The notes: generated from the sequence alone by a model not told the origin. Shown: positions 35,667 through 45,425, counted from the stretch's first letter. The stretch is 64,000 nt of DNA from Arthrobacter sp. 18067 (GCF_902706295.1 NZ_CACSJJ010000007.1:124001-188000), one strand, 5' to 3'. A program made the numbers and translations.

Positions 35667-36302
35667 ATGTTGCCGTCGACAGAAACCGACAAGGACATGA
35701 CCGAGATGGGCCTGCGCCAACGTAAGGCAGAGCGGACGCGGCAGGCCATTCTCAATGCGGCGTGGCTGCTGTTCACCCGTGACGGTGTGGCCGCAACATC
35801 CATCCGGTCAGTTGCAGAACTGGCGGAGGTTTCGGAAGTGACCCTCTACACCTACTTCGGAAGTCGCCAGCTGCTGGTAGACGAAGTGATGTCCAAGCAT
35901 GCGTCGATGGACCGCATCCTGGCCGCGATCGCCGAGCGACCCGCTTCCGAGGGGCCGATCGAGGTACTTCGCGCTATAAGCCAGCATCAGGGTGACATGC
36001 CGGATGACCAGTTCCAGGTGTCGGTCAGGATCATGAACCTGATCAACAATGACCCGGTGATGAGAGGTGCCTATCAGCGTCTTCTCGGTGGCTACATCGA
36101 ACAACAGGTCGACTCGCTTGCCGAACGTGCCGAAGCGATCGGAATGAGCCGCCGCGAACTCAAGATGCTGTGCTATGCCTTCAGCGGGATGGTTGATGCT
36201 CTTTCAGAAGAGCCAGAAGCAGTGGCTTCAGCCAAGGCTTGGGCGGACGCTACGGACGAGGTGCTGCTAATGCTTGAACGAGGCTGGGGTCGAACACCGT
36301 GA
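35667..36302 (+). CDS. TetR-family transcriptional regulator
   Basis: 211 residues. HTH from AERTRQAILNAAWLLFTRDGVAATSIRSVAELAEVSEVTLYTYFGSRQLLVDEVM. The C-terminal ligand domain is unclassified. ATG 35667 has GGAGGG 6 bases upstream; the longer frame from 35607 is unnecessary. First gene of a 10-kb + strand operon that runs to the terminator at 45842, and divergent from the ATP-grasp/M20 pair, so it is the likely local regulator of the whole catabolic locus. Confidence 0.9.
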   Translation: MLPSTETDKDMTEMGLRQRKAERTRQAILNAAWLLFTRDGVAATSIRSVAELAEVSEVTLYTYFGSRQLLVDEVMSKHASMDRILAAIAERPASEGPIEVLRAISQHQGDMPDDQFQVSVRIMNLINNDPVMRGAYQRLLGGYIEQQVDSLAERAEAIGMSRRELKMLCYAFSGMVDALSEEPEAVASAKAWADATDEVLLMLERGWGRTP

Positions 36303-37411
36303 TCCCGGTTGAACCTGTAGCTTCGGTCAGGCGCTCCCTGTACATGGGGGCATCCCCCGGCCGCCGGCCGCACCTGATTTTGCAGCACTTGTCCTCCATC
36401 GTCACTGAAGAGACCCCAGCGTTTGGAAAGGGAAACCTCGTCGCGGTCCTTGAGGAATACGTAGCAAACCTCCTAGGCAAGGAAGCAGCACTCTTTCTTC
36501 CCACCGGCAAGATGGCCCAGCAGATCGCCTTGCGGCTGAACGCCGACGAAACCGGACGCAAAAGCTTCGCAGCGCATCCGACAGCCCACCCTGTTAATTA
36601 CGAACTGGACGGATATTCGGAAGTTCACGGGTTGGAATTTCTGCCCTTGTGCGATGCGCGGAATGTCCCGACTCGTGATGATGTCGAAGCAGTGGCATCC
36701 AAAGTCGGAACAGTGATGTGGGAGATGCCACTGAGGGAACTTGGCGGCCTGCTCCCAGCGTGGGCAGACATCATTGACCAATCGGATTCCGCCCGTAGAG
36801 GTGGTGCACGCACTCACATGGACGGCGCCCGGCTCTGGGAAGCCCAAACCTTCTATGAAACTTCGTTCAAAGACATTGCCGAGCCTTTCGACAGTGTCTA
36901 TGTCTCCCTTTACAAATCCTTGGAGTCACCCAGAGGAGCGGTCCTTGCCGGCAGCCAGGACTTCATCGCTCGGGCGTTCAAATGGGCTATCCGGCTCGGA
37001 GGCGAATCAATCGGTAACTGGCCGCTCGCAGCGGCAGGTCTCTACGGACTGAAGCACGTCCTGCCGGAAATGGCCGAATTCAAACAACAGGCTCTCCGGA
37101 TCGCCGAATCGCTGAAACTATACGGCATTAATACAGTCCCGGCCCCACCGCAGACTCCTTTCTTCTTCGTCGAACTGCCTGTCCCTGCCGAGGCCGCGGC
37201 CCGTGCCCATGCCCAGCTTGCACAAGAAACCGGGCTGGAGCTTTTCAGATTCCTCAGACCCGAACCCGACGGCCAGAGGTGCACCTTTGAGGTTTCGGTC
37301 GGCCCGGCCGCCATGGAATTAGGGGCCGAGGAAATTGCAGAGGCTGTGGCCCGGGTGATCGGCAAGGCCGCCTTCGAACCAGCGGTCCCTAGTGAGCTCC
37401 TCAATTCCTGA
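36299..37411 (+). CDS. Threonine-aldolase-like PLP enzyme (beta-eliminating lyase fold)
   Basis: 370 residues of fold-type I. Signs: FGKGNLVAVLEEYVANLLGKEAALFLPTGKMAQQIALR, HMDGARLWEA (cofactor-binding Asp and Arg), and the Schiff-base lysine in SLYKSLESPRGAVLAG near residue 206. Such enzymes cleave beta-hydroxy-alpha-amino acids to glycine and an aldehyde. The lysine region (YKSLESPRG) differs from the SKGLGAPVG of classical threonine aldolases, so the substrate may be bulkier. GTG overlaps the TetR stop by four bases. Confidence 0.82.
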   Translation: MIPVEPVASVRRSLYMGASPGRRPHLILQHLSSIVTEETPAFGKGNLVAVLEEYVANLLGKEAALFLPTGKMAQQIALRLNADETGRKSFAAHPTAHPVNYELDGYSEVHGLEFLPLCDARNVPTRDDVEAVASKVGTVMWEMPLRELGGLLPAWADIIDQSDSARRGGARTHMDGARLWEAQTFYETSFKDIAEPFDSVYVSLYKSLESPRGAVLAGSQDFIARAFKWAIRLGGESIGNWPLAAAGLYGLKHVLPEMAEFKQQALRIAESLKLYGINTVPAPPQTPFFFVELPVPAEAAARAHAQLAQETGLELFRFLRPEPDGQRCTFEVSVGPAAMELGAEEIAEAVARVIGKAAFEPAVPSELLNS

Positions 37412-37500
37412 AAAAACTCAAATCCCATCGGCGTGTACATCGGTGTACGACGCTGTGAATCGCGGACCCGAAAACGGTGCGCCCAAGTGAAGGACCAAAC

Positions 37501-39108
37501 ATGACCAACCCCAACATTGATCTAGCGTTGCGGAAACCCCAAGGCGACGCCACTCGACGGCTGAAGCAGGCATCCGTTGTCGGTCTCGCCGCGACAGTTC
37601 TGGTGCTCGCCGGATGCTCGGCCGGCGGCAGTGGACCGACCGAGTCGGTAAAACATGAGCAATACACCTTCGGGGTCCCGGTCGATCTGCCCTCCTTCGA
37701 CCCGTACGCCAGCAACGCTGGAAGCGGCGAAATGTCCTTCCTGTCCTTCCTGGCATACGACTCCCTTGTTACTCAGAATCGTGACGGAAAGATCGTTTCC
37801 GGCCTGGCTGAGAAGTGGTCCACTGACCCGCACACGACAACATTCGTTCTACGGCCCAACATCACCTGTTCGGACGGTTCGGCATTGACACCGGCGCAGG
37901 TCGCCGATGCCTTGAACTTTGTTGGAGACCCCAAGAACCTCACGCCGTACTACATGCCCGTTCCCTACAAGGCATCCGGTGAAGATTCAACGAGAACCGT
38001 CACCGTGACCACTGAACAGCCATTCGGTCTGATGCTGGACACCCTCTCGACCGTGCCGATCGTTTGTTCCCCCGGGCTCAAGGACCGCGAAGCCCTCGCG
38101 ACCAAATCCATCGGAACCGGGCCTTGGGTGCTGAACGCCTCCGACCAAACCACCTACACATTCGCTCCACGCGAAGGCTACGATTGGGGTCCCGACGGCG
38201 CTAAGCTCGAAGGCGGAATCCCCGAGAAGCTGGTCCTCAAGGAGGTCACCAACTTCACCACAGCCGCTTCGCAGATCCTCTCCGGAGATCTCAACGGGGC
38301 ACGCATCAACGGCCCGGACGTCTCACGGTTGACCGCGGCCAAGCTTCCCTTGTCCACCGTGCCTTATCAAAAGGCCGCGTTGATGTTCAACCACCGCCCG
38401 GACCGCGTGACCTCCGATCCCGCCGTGCGTCGCGCACTCTACCAAGCTATTGACGCCTCCTCCGTAGCTCAGGTCATCGATGGCCAAAAGGCTAAAGGCC
38501 TGAGGGCTGGAGAACCGCTTTCATGCCCGGGTGCCTCGGTGGAATCCGAACTGCCCGGCTTCGACGCCGAAGGTGCAGGCAAGGCACTGGATGCTGCAGG
38601 CTGGAGCAAAGGCTCCGACGGCATCCGACAGAAAGACGGGCAGAAACTGACCGTCACCGTGTACTTCCAGAGTGACGACAACGTCCTTGAACTGGTGCAG
38701 AAATATTGGAGCGAGATTGGTGTTGATGCTCAGCTGCACAGGACCACATCGCAGGAAGCACAAGACATTTACTCCAAGGGAACAGGTGACTGGGACGCCA
38801 GCTACGGTGGTTTCGTTCTGCCGCTGCCCGCCTCCATGCAGCCCTACCTCTCCGGGGACCTCCCCCCGGCCGGCTTCAACTACGCGGCGGTGACCAACCA
38901 GGACTATGACCGGCTCGCAGCTGATGCCGGTGCCCAGGTCGGAGAGGCCGGATGTGAAACATGGGTCAAGGCAGAAAACGCCGTTCTTAAGCAGGCAGAC
39001 TTCACACCCATAGCAGACGGAAAGATCAACGTCTTCGCAAGCAAGGACGCCAACGCTGAAGCAACTAGCCTCCGCATCCCCGTACCGACGAGCCTGACCT
39101 TCAAATAA
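37501..39108 (+). CDS. Peptide/opine ABC transporter substrate-binding lipoprotein (DppA-like)
   Basis: 535 residues, SBP_bac_5 type. Lipobox VLAGCS with Cys at about 39. Mature protein: YTFGVPVDLPSFDPYASNAG, LAYDSLVTQNRDGKIVSGLAEKW, then SDPAVRRALYQAIDASSVAQVI. RBS AAGGA lies 8 bases before ATG 37501. It captures oligopeptides or related amino-acid conjugates outside the membrane. Its stop overlaps the permease start (TAATG). Confidence 0.92.
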   Translation: MTNPNIDLALRKPQGDATRRLKQASVVGLAATVLVLAGCSAGGSGPTESVKHEQYTFGVPVDLPSFDPYASNAGSGEMSFLSFLAYDSLVTQNRDGKIVSGLAEKWSTDPHTTTFVLRPNITCSDGSALTPAQVADALNFVGDPKNLTPYYMPVPYKASGEDSTRTVTVTTEQPFGLMLDTLSTVPIVCSPGLKDREALATKSIGTGPWVLNASDQTTYTFAPREGYDWGPDGAKLEGGIPEKLVLKEVTNFTTAASQILSGDLNGARINGPDVSRLTAAKLPLSTVPYQKAALMFNHRPDRVTSDPAVRRALYQAIDASSVAQVIDGQKAKGLRAGEPLSCPGASVESELPGFDAEGAGKALDAAGWSKGSDGIRQKDGQKLTVTVYFQSDDNVLELVQKYWSEIGVDAQLHRTTSQEAQDIYSKGTGDWDASYGGFVLPLPASMQPYLSGDLPPAGFNYAAVTNQDYDRLAADAGAQVGEAGCETWVKAENAVLKQADFTPIADGKINVFASKDANAEATSLRIPVPTSLTFK

Positions 39109-40148
39109 TGAACAAATCAGCAATAAAGAGTCAGCCCTCCACCCAGAAGGGGTGGGGGGCCCGGCGCTCGACCGAAACAACTTTGAGCTCAAGACTGATG
39201 ATGCGCCGGATAGGGCGCAGGCTCCTGGGCTTCGCGGGCGGCATTTGGCTGCTGCTGACCCTGGGGTTCCTGATGATGCATCTCGTCCCGGGCGATCCTG
39301 TGAGAGCTGCCCTCGGCAAGGGCGCCTCGGAAGAGATGGTCCGCCAGCAACGCGAAGCACTCGGCCTTGAAGACCCCCTTATAGTCCAGTACGTCCGCTT
39401 CATCTCTGACGCTGTCAGGGGCGAGTTCGGAACATCACTGTTCACCGGACAAAAGGTCACCGACGCCATCAGCGAGCAGTTCGGTGCCTCCCTTCAACTG
39501 GCCCTGTTGTCCTTCGTTGTGGTGATCCTGATCGCCATACCCCTGGGAGTGGTCTCAGCGGCTTTGACCAAGGGAGGACGCCGACGCCACTTCGAGCTGG
39601 GATTCACGACCAGCACGGTGGTGATTGCAACAGTTCCTTCGTTCATCCTGGCTCAGGTCCTCGTCTACGTTTTTGCAGTCCAGCTGCAGTGGCTGCCGAT
39701 CGCGGGCAACGATGGCTGGGAGTCACTGATCCTCCCGGTCATCTCCTTGTCGGTGGCACCGGCAGCAATTCTGGCCCGCATCGTCCGTGTCGAAGTCCTC
39801 GCAGTCCTCGGAGAGGACTTCATCCGGACTGCACGCGCCAAACGCATGCCGGGCATGTGGATATACCTCCGTGAAGCTTTGCCGAATGCCATGACCGCAA
39901 CCTTGACCATCGCGGGTTTGATGCTCGCAGGTCTCATTGCAGGAACCGTCCTTGTGGAGAGCGTCTTCTCATGGCCGGGAATGGGTACATCAATGGTGAC
40001 CTCCATCCGCCAGAAGGACTACCCCATGGTCCAGGGCATGATCATCGTTTACGGGCTGGGAGTCATGATCACGAACGTCGTCGTTGACATTGTCCTCTCA
40101 GCCATTGATCCTCGTACGGCGCTTAGACGCCAGGAGTCAGGGAAATGA
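39108..40148 (+). CDS. Peptide ABC transporter permease (DppB-like)
   Basis: 346 residues, six predicted helices. N-terminal helix GGIWLLLTLGFLMMHLVPGDPVRAALG is the DppB signature; the EAA-like loop is FIRTARAKRMPGMWIYLREALPNAM. A basic, Ser/Thr-rich N-terminal extension of about 35 residues precedes the first helix. Overlaps the fused permease-ATPase gene by four bases. Confidence 0.93.
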   Translation: MNKSAIKSQPSTQKGWGARRSTETTLSSRLMMRRIGRRLLGFAGGIWLLLTLGFLMMHLVPGDPVRAALGKGASEEMVRQQREALGLEDPLIVQYVRFISDAVRGEFGTSLFTGQKVTDAISEQFGASLQLALLSFVVVILIAIPLGVVSAALTKGGRRRHFELGFTTSTVVIATVPSFILAQVLVYVFAVQLQWLPIAGNDGWESLILPVISLSVAPAAILARIVRVEVLAVLGEDFIRTARAKRMPGMWIYLREALPNAMTATLTIAGLMLAGLIAGTVLVESVFSWPGMGTSMVTSIRQKDYPMVQGMIIVYGLGVMITNVVVDIVLSAIDPRTALRRQESGK

Positions 40149-42091
40149 AGAGTTCCAAGAACACGTGGTCGGCGGTTTTCACCCGACCTGTAGGCATCGT
40201 CGGACTTGTATTGGTCTTTGCCTTGGTCGTTATAGCTGTCATTGGTCCCTTCGTGTGGGGCGAGGCAGCGACGGCAACGAACACCGGCAACATCAATGCA
40301 CCTGACTCGGGGGAGTATCTGTTTGGCACCGACTCCCTTGGTAGGGACATCTTCGCCCGCGTCATGGTGGCCACCCGACTTTCTCTGGTCTTGGCTCTGG
40401 TAGCTACATTGATCGGGCTCGTCATAGGCCTTGTCATAGGATCGGCACGTATCCTTTTCGGCCCCATCGGCGGCAGGATAGCTGACGTCATCATCAACGT
40501 GACCAACGCCTTTCCCAGCCTCCTGATGATTCTGTTCTTTGCCGCCGTCTTCGGGGTGAGTACCATCGGAGCGGTGATGGCGCTGGCCCTCTCCACCGCC
40601 CCGACATTCGCCCGCCTGACCTGGACGCTGACAGCATCCGTTGAAAAGCTCGAATACGTTGACGCCGCCAAGGTCAGCGGAGTCAGCCGGCCCAAGATTC
40701 TGATGCGCCACGTCCTTCCAAACGTCGCTGAAGCACTCATTCTGAATGCAACCCTCTCTGCAGGTACAGCGCTTCTTGCTTTCGGCGGGCTGTCATTCCT
40801 GGGCATCGGCATCCAACCTCCGGAGTTCGACTTCGGCCGGCTGCTGAACGAAGGCTTCTCGCAGTTCTACGTCAACCCTGTAGCCGTCCTTGGGCCGGCC
40901 GCCGCGGTTGTGCTGGCCGGCTTGGGATTCAACCTCTTAGGGGAGGCCATCGCCCACTCTGTCAGCCAGCGGGGAGAAGGAGCTGCCGCCCCCAAACGCC
41001 CCGCCAAACGGTCTGCTGAGGTGACTCGTCTGCTTCAGGCCAAGCGCAAGGACGCCGACGTTCTGGTAGTCGAAGATCTGAAAGTAAGCTTCGGTGCCCG
41101 CGGGGCGTCGGTAACTCCGGTACGGGGCGTCGACATTCGCCTCGGAGCCGGACAACGCGTCGGCATCGTCGGTGAATCTGGTTCCGGCAAGTCCCTGACC
41201 GCGCTGGCCATCGCCGATTTGATCGAAGCCCCGGGTCGAGTCGACGTCGCACGACGGGAGTTCTCCGGCCACGAACTGGACCAGATGCCGGCTGCTGAGC
41301 GTGACACCTTGCTGGGTAAGTCGCTCTCGGTCGTATTCCAGAACCCGATGACTTCCTTCAACCCCATTCGCCGGATCGGGCCGCAACTCGGTGACGGTAT
41401 TCGCCGGCACATGGGAGCAAGCAAAGAGGAAGCCCACCGACGTGCCGTTCGGCGTCTCGAAGAAGTGGGTATCAAGCAAGCCGAAGAGAGGCTTCAGAAA
41501 TACCCATTCGAGTTCTCCGGTGGTATGCAGCAGCGCGCCATGATTGCCATGGGAACCATGGGCCGGCCTCGTCTGATCATCGCCGATGAACCGACAACCG
41601 CCCTGGACGTCACGACCCAGTCGCGGGTGCTGCGTCTGCTGAAGGACCTGTCCGAACGTGAGAACGCAGCTCTGTTGCTGATTTCCCACGACATCGCCGT
41701 GATCGGCAAAATCACCGATCGGGTTCTAGTCATGTACGCGGGCAAGGTCATTGAGGATCTTCCCTCAGAAGATCTGGCAGCGAAGTCCGTGCATCCTTAC
41801 ACGAGGGCGCTGCTGTCTGCCCTACCTGACCTGGACACCGATCGGGATCAACCATTGACCGTTATCCCTGGACGGGCACCGGCTCCTGCAGAGATTGGAA
41901 AAGGTTGCCCGTTTGCGCCGCGATGCGATTTCGCAACCGACAAATGCCGTGAACAAGAACCCGAGCTTCTGCCGGCCGGGCCTGTCCATACTGCCGCTTG
42001 CTGGCATCCGGTGTCGGCGAATCAAGCTACGCTTCCGCCATCGAGGGCATCGTTGCTTCCGATGATTGACAACGAGGAGATGATCAAATGA
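40145..42091 (+). CDS. Fused permease (DppC-like) and ATPase (DppD-like)
   Basis: 648 residues. About 1-280 is a DppC permease: FGTDSLGRDIFARVMVATRLSL, six helices, EAA loop YVDAAKVSGVSRPKILMRHVLPN. A charged linker (about 281-310) leads to a full ABC domain: Walker A GESGSGKSL, Q-loop VFQNPMTSFNP, signature FSGGMQQR, Walker B LIIADEPTTALD, H-loop ISHD, and the peptide-importer C-terminal Cys region GCPFAPRCDFATDKC. DppC and DppD are normally separate genes. The reading frame through the linker is uninterrupted. Confidence 0.92.
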   Translation: MKSSKNTWSAVFTRPVGIVGLVLVFALVVIAVIGPFVWGEAATATNTGNINAPDSGEYLFGTDSLGRDIFARVMVATRLSLVLALVATLIGLVIGLVIGSARILFGPIGGRIADVIINVTNAFPSLLMILFFAAVFGVSTIGAVMALALSTAPTFARLTWTLTASVEKLEYVDAAKVSGVSRPKILMRHVLPNVAEALILNATLSAGTALLAFGGLSFLGIGIQPPEFDFGRLLNEGFSQFYVNPVAVLGPAAAVVLAGLGFNLLGEAIAHSVSQRGEGAAAPKRPAKRSAEVTRLLQAKRKDADVLVVEDLKVSFGARGASVTPVRGVDIRLGAGQRVGIVGESGSGKSLTALAIADLIEAPGRVDVARREFSGHELDQMPAAERDTLLGKSLSVVFQNPMTSFNPIRRIGPQLGDGIRRHMGASKEEAHRRAVRRLEEVGIKQAEERLQKYPFEFSGGMQQRAMIAMGTMGRPRLIIADEPTTALDVTTQSRVLRLLKDLSERENAALLLISHDIAVIGKITDRVLVMYAGKVIEDLPSEDLAAKSVHPYTRALLSALPDLDTDRDQPLTVIPGRAPAPAEIGKGCPFAPRCDFATDKCREQEPELLPAGPVHTAACWHPVSANQATLPPSRASLLPMIDNEEMIK

Positions 42092-42825
42092 ACGCACTCG
42101 AGTTCCGTGACGTCACGGTCGCTTACGGATCCCACGTCGTCGTCGACTCGTTGAGCTTGACGGTCCCGGCCGGCAAGATCATTGGCCTTGTCGGTGAATC
42201 GGGGTGTGGAAAATCAACGCTCGGAAGGGCCGCGGTTGGGTTGGTGCCAGTAGCCGGGGGAAGCATCACCCTCGGTGGCAAACCGATCCGAAACGGGTCC
42301 CTGCACGGTCTCCAAATGGTGTTCCAGGACCCTTACGCCTCTTTTGATCCGAGAATGAGCATCGGGCGCAGTGTTGCTGAGGCTTTGCCCCAGGGCGGAG
42401 GCCTCAGCAAGGCTCAACGGCAGCAACGGGTCGAACAACTGCTCGAACAGGTCTCAATTGACCCTGCCAGGCATGGAGAACGCCCAGGACAGCTCTCAGG
42501 AGGTCAACGACAGCGGGTAGGAATAGCCCGCGCCCTCGCGGCCGAGCCATCAGTCATCGTTGCCGATGAAATCACCTCTGCCCTTGACGCATCAGTCCAA
42601 GGAGCAGTGCTGAACTTGGTCCGGAACCTGCAGACAACATTGAGTGTCGGGATGCTGTTCATCTCGCACAACATGGCGGCCGTCCGTTATGTTAGCGACG
42701 AAATAGCAGTGATGCATGAAGGAAAGATCGTTGAGATGGGTCCAGGAGACAGGGTCGTGCACGCACCCGAACATCCCTACACCAGGACCCTCCTCGACGC
42801 TGCACGTCTTGAGCTGCAAGCCTGA
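42088..42825 (+). CDS. Peptide ABC transporter ATPase (DppF-like)
   Basis: 245 residues: Walker A GESGCGKSTL, Q-loop MVFQDPYASFDPRM, signature LSGGQRQRVGIARAL, Walker B VIVADEITSALD, H-loop FISHNMAAVRY. Pairs with the ATPase half of the fused protein to power uptake. It is shorter than usual (about 320) because the C-terminal oligopeptide/Cys extension is absent. Walker B has DEITSALD, where Ile replaces the usual Pro after DE. Confidence 0.93.
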   Translation: MNALEFRDVTVAYGSHVVVDSLSLTVPAGKIIGLVGESGCGKSTLGRAAVGLVPVAGGSITLGGKPIRNGSLHGLQMVFQDPYASFDPRMSIGRSVAEALPQGGGLSKAQRQQRVEQLLEQVSIDPARHGERPGQLSGGQRQRVGIARALAAEPSVIVADEITSALDASVQGAVLNLVRNLQTTLSVGMLFISHNMAAVRYVSDEIAVMHEGKIVEMGPGDRVVHAPEHPYTRTLLDAARLELQA

Positions 42826-43016
42826 GCCAACCGGACCTCCAACCCCGTCCACGGCGCCGGGCAGACGCAGGGGAAACGTGGCCGGTACGGCTGCGGCCAG
42901 AAACGAGTAGCAGGAGCTTGGCCGGACATGTACTCCTGAGAGACGGTAACCCATCAGCATCCCGCCCAAATTTCGTTTCCAAGGCGGCTTCCGAACACCC
43001 CAGACAGGTATATGCA

Positions 43017-43994
43017 GTGCACCCCAGATTTTTTACAGCCCCGGAAATCCGGGATCTACTGTCTCCCGCGCAGGCGACCGAAGCAATTACGCGGGCCCTT
43101 TGCTCAGGGCTGGATCCCTCAACAGACACGCCAAGAGGAATCGTCGGGCTGGAGCGCGGTCAGTTCCTGGTCATGCCAGCGGAACGGTCCGCGTACGCCG
43201 GCATCAAGATCGCCACCGTAGCGCCGAACAATCCTTCCCGTGAGTTGCCCCGCGTTCAGGCCCTGTACCTGCTCTTTGACTCCGATACCCTCACTCCACA
43301 AGCCATTCTGGACGGAACTGAGCTGACCGCGGTGCGAACTCCTGCGGTGTCCATTGCCGCAGTCCTTCCTGCCCTTTTGCACCGAACGGAGCCTCTTCAG
43401 GTGGCGGTCTTTGGGGCCGGACGGCAAGGAATCGGCCACATCGAAACCCTGGCCGGAGTGCTTCGAGGACATCGAAGTCTCCAACGCGTCTCCTACATTG
43501 TTCGCAATCCGCTTTCCTGCTTGGCCAACGATCCAGGACGTTCGGCTGTGGCTCCCTCAGCCATCGGTGAGGTCCTTCAAGCAGGATCCACGGCCGCCGA
43601 GGGTGCAGTGGCGGCCGCTGACGTGATCATTTGCGCAACATCTGCCAGCGAACCGCTGTTTGATTCACGAATGCTTCGGAACGACTCTATTGTCATCGCC
43701 GTCGGTTCCCACGAACCCCACGTACGCGAAGTTGACGCTGCCCTGTGCGGACGTGCCCAGGTTGTCGTCGAGGACGTGGCGACAGCGCTACGGGAGTCTG
43801 GTGACATCGTCATGGCCATTGCCGAGGGAACGCTCAGCGAAGAGGAACTGGTTCCAATGAAAGACCTCCTCACAGGTGCTGTACCCCTGCAGTATCCTGA
43901 CCGGCCCCTCTTTTTCAAGAGTTCAGGAATGTCATGGGAAGACCTCGTAGCAGCAGCAGCCGTCGTCGAAGCCAGCCTCGCTTGCTCAGCGTGA
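43017..43994 (+). CDS. Ornithine cyclodeaminase/mu-crystallin family reductase, probable pyrroline-2-carboxylate reductase
   Basis: 325 residues. N-terminal PRFFTAPEIRDLLSPAQATEAI, then PAERSAYAGIKIATVAPNNPSRELPRVQALYLLFD, the Rossmann loop AVFGAGRQGIGHIETL, and ADVIICATSASEPLFD. This family includes delta1-pyrroline-2-carboxylate reductases, which make proline from the product of hydroxyproline dehydratases. The adjacent aconitase X supports that role over ornithine deamination. GTG 43017 gives family length; the frame from TTG 42918 adds 33 unlike residues. Confidence 0.82.
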   Translation: MHPRFFTAPEIRDLLSPAQATEAITRALCSGLDPSTDTPRGIVGLERGQFLVMPAERSAYAGIKIATVAPNNPSRELPRVQALYLLFDSDTLTPQAILDGTELTAVRTPAVSIAAVLPALLHRTEPLQVAVFGAGRQGIGHIETLAGVLRGHRSLQRVSYIVRNPLSCLANDPGRSAVAPSAIGEVLQAGSTAAEGAVAAADVIICATSASEPLFDSRMLRNDSIVIAVGSHEPHVREVDAALCGRAQVVVEDVATALRESGDIVMAIAEGTLSEEELVPMKDLLTGAVPLQYPDRPLFFKSSGMSWEDLVAAAAVVEASLACSA

Positions 43995-44003
43995 ACCCTG
44001 CCG

Positions 44004-45425
44004 ATGGCAGATCGGTTCTTCCCTCGGCCAACCATTTCAAGGAAAATCGTGAGACCAGAAAAACACGGACAGATCCCTCCTGCCGGCAACGGGCTCCCTG
44101 CCCACTTGGATCCGGGATCAACGCCCGAACAACCGGACTTCACATTGACCGTCGAGGAAAACTCCATGCTCGACGGCGCTCAGGGACCGGCTGTGGCGAT
44201 GGCCATGCGAGTCCTCACAGCACTGAGCCGGACGCTAAATGCTCCCCGTCTGGTGGAAATCACCTCCGCGCACATTGACTCGTGCCTGTACCACGGACAG
44301 GTCAGCCTCGACTTCGCTGAACGGTTGGTCCACCTTGGGGCAACCGTCAGGGTACCCACGACCCTGAACGTCGGATCCGTCGACCTCCTGCACCCGAGCT
44401 TGGTAAAAACGGACACACCAAAGGAGCAAGAAGTGGTGAGCCGGGGACGCGAGCTCATGGCGGCATACAAATCCATGGGCTGCACTCCCACCTGGACGTG
44501 CGCACCGTATCAACTTCCTGGCCGGCCGCGTTTTGGTGAGCACATAGCGTGGGCTGAATCCAATGCCATTGTGTTTGCCAATTCCGTCCTGGGAGCAAGA
44601 ACCGACAGGTACGGAGACTTCCTTGACATATGTGCTGCAATTACCGGTCGCGCTCCCTACTCGGGGCTGCAAGCCACGGCGGCACGCCGAGGCGAACACG
44701 TCTTTGATTGCTCATCCTTGCCGGCCGCATTCATGAAATCGGATGTTGCCTACGCACTTTTGGGCTACCACATCGGCAAAGTGTCCGGTACGAAGAACCC
44801 TGTATTAACGGGCGTTCCGGTGGACGTTTCGGAGGACCAACTCAAAGCCATGGGCGCCGCTGCAGCGTCCTCAGGGGGAGTGGCGATGTTCCACGTCGTA
44901 GGCGTGACACCTGAGGCGCCAACCCTCGGAGCTGCCCTCCAGGGAAACGCGCCACTCCAATCCCATGTCGTTACCGCGGCGACAATGACGTTGGCGCGGC
45001 AGGAGCTGTCGACATTCCACAGTGGCGAGCTGAACGCTGTCAGCGTCGGCACGCCGCACGCGTCCTTCGCTGAATGTGCGGAACTTGCACGCCTGCTTGC
45101 AGAGGGTGGTCCCATCCATCCCGACATCGATTTCTTCATCTCCACGGGTCGGGCCACCCTCGACAGGCTCGCTGAAGCAGAACTTCTGGAACCCATGGAG
45201 CGGGCGGGAGTAAGGCTGGTGGTCGATACCTGTACTTACGTCACCGCAGTGCTGTCCCCGAAAGCGAAAAGGGTCATGACAAATTCGGGAAAGTGGGCAC
45301 ACTATGCCCCATCGAATATCGGTGTTGACGTAGTTGTCGGTTCAATCGAGGAATGCGTAGATTCGGCCAGGCTCGGCCGAGTTGCACTTCAGAACAACTT
45401 TCTCGGACTAGGGGACGCATCATGA
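44004..45425 (+). CDS. Aconitase X catalytic (large) subunit, predicted cis-3-hydroxyproline dehydratase
   Basis: 473 residues of the DUF521/AcnX large-subunit family: SMLDGAQGPAVAMAMRVLTAL, VEITSAHIDSCLYHG, Cys-containing MGCTPTWTCAPYQLPGRPRFGEHIAWAESNAIVFANSVLGARTDRYGD, and VDTCTYV near the end, plausible Fe-S ligands. Bacterial two-subunit AcnX enzymes dehydrate cis-3-hydroxy-L-proline to pyrroline-2-carboxylate, while the archaeal type acts on mevalonate-5-phosphate. The first 48 or so residues before LTVEEN are outside the normal domain; the true start may lie downstream of 44004, for example TTG 44145. Confidence 0.85.
   Translation: MADRFFPRPTISRKIVRPEKHGQIPPAGNGLPAHLDPGSTPEQPDFTLTVEENSMLDGAQGPAVAMAMRVLTALSRTLNAPRLVEITSAHIDSCLYHGQVSLDFAERLVHLGATVRVPTTLNVGSVDLLHPSLVKTDTPKEQEVVSRGRELMAAYKSMGCTPTWTCAPYQLPGRPRFGEHIAWAESNAIVFANSVLGARTDRYGDFLDICAAITGRAPYSGLQATAARRGEHVFDCSSLPAAFMKSDVAYALLGYHIGKVSGTKNPVLTGVPVDVSEDQLKAMGAAAASSGGVAMFHVVGVTPEAPTLGAALQGNAPLQSHVVTAATMTLARQELSTFHSGELNAVSVGTPHASFAECAELARLLAEGGPIHPDIDFFISTGRATLDRLAEAELLEPMERAGVRLVVDTCTYVTAVLSPKAKRVMTNSGKWAHYAPSNIGVDVVVGSIEECVDSARLGRVALQNNFLGLGDAS

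Noticed and set aside
42918..43016. TTG start 33 codons before the OCD-family gene
   Set aside because: The extra residues do not resemble the family, whose N-terminus matches from the GTG at 43017.
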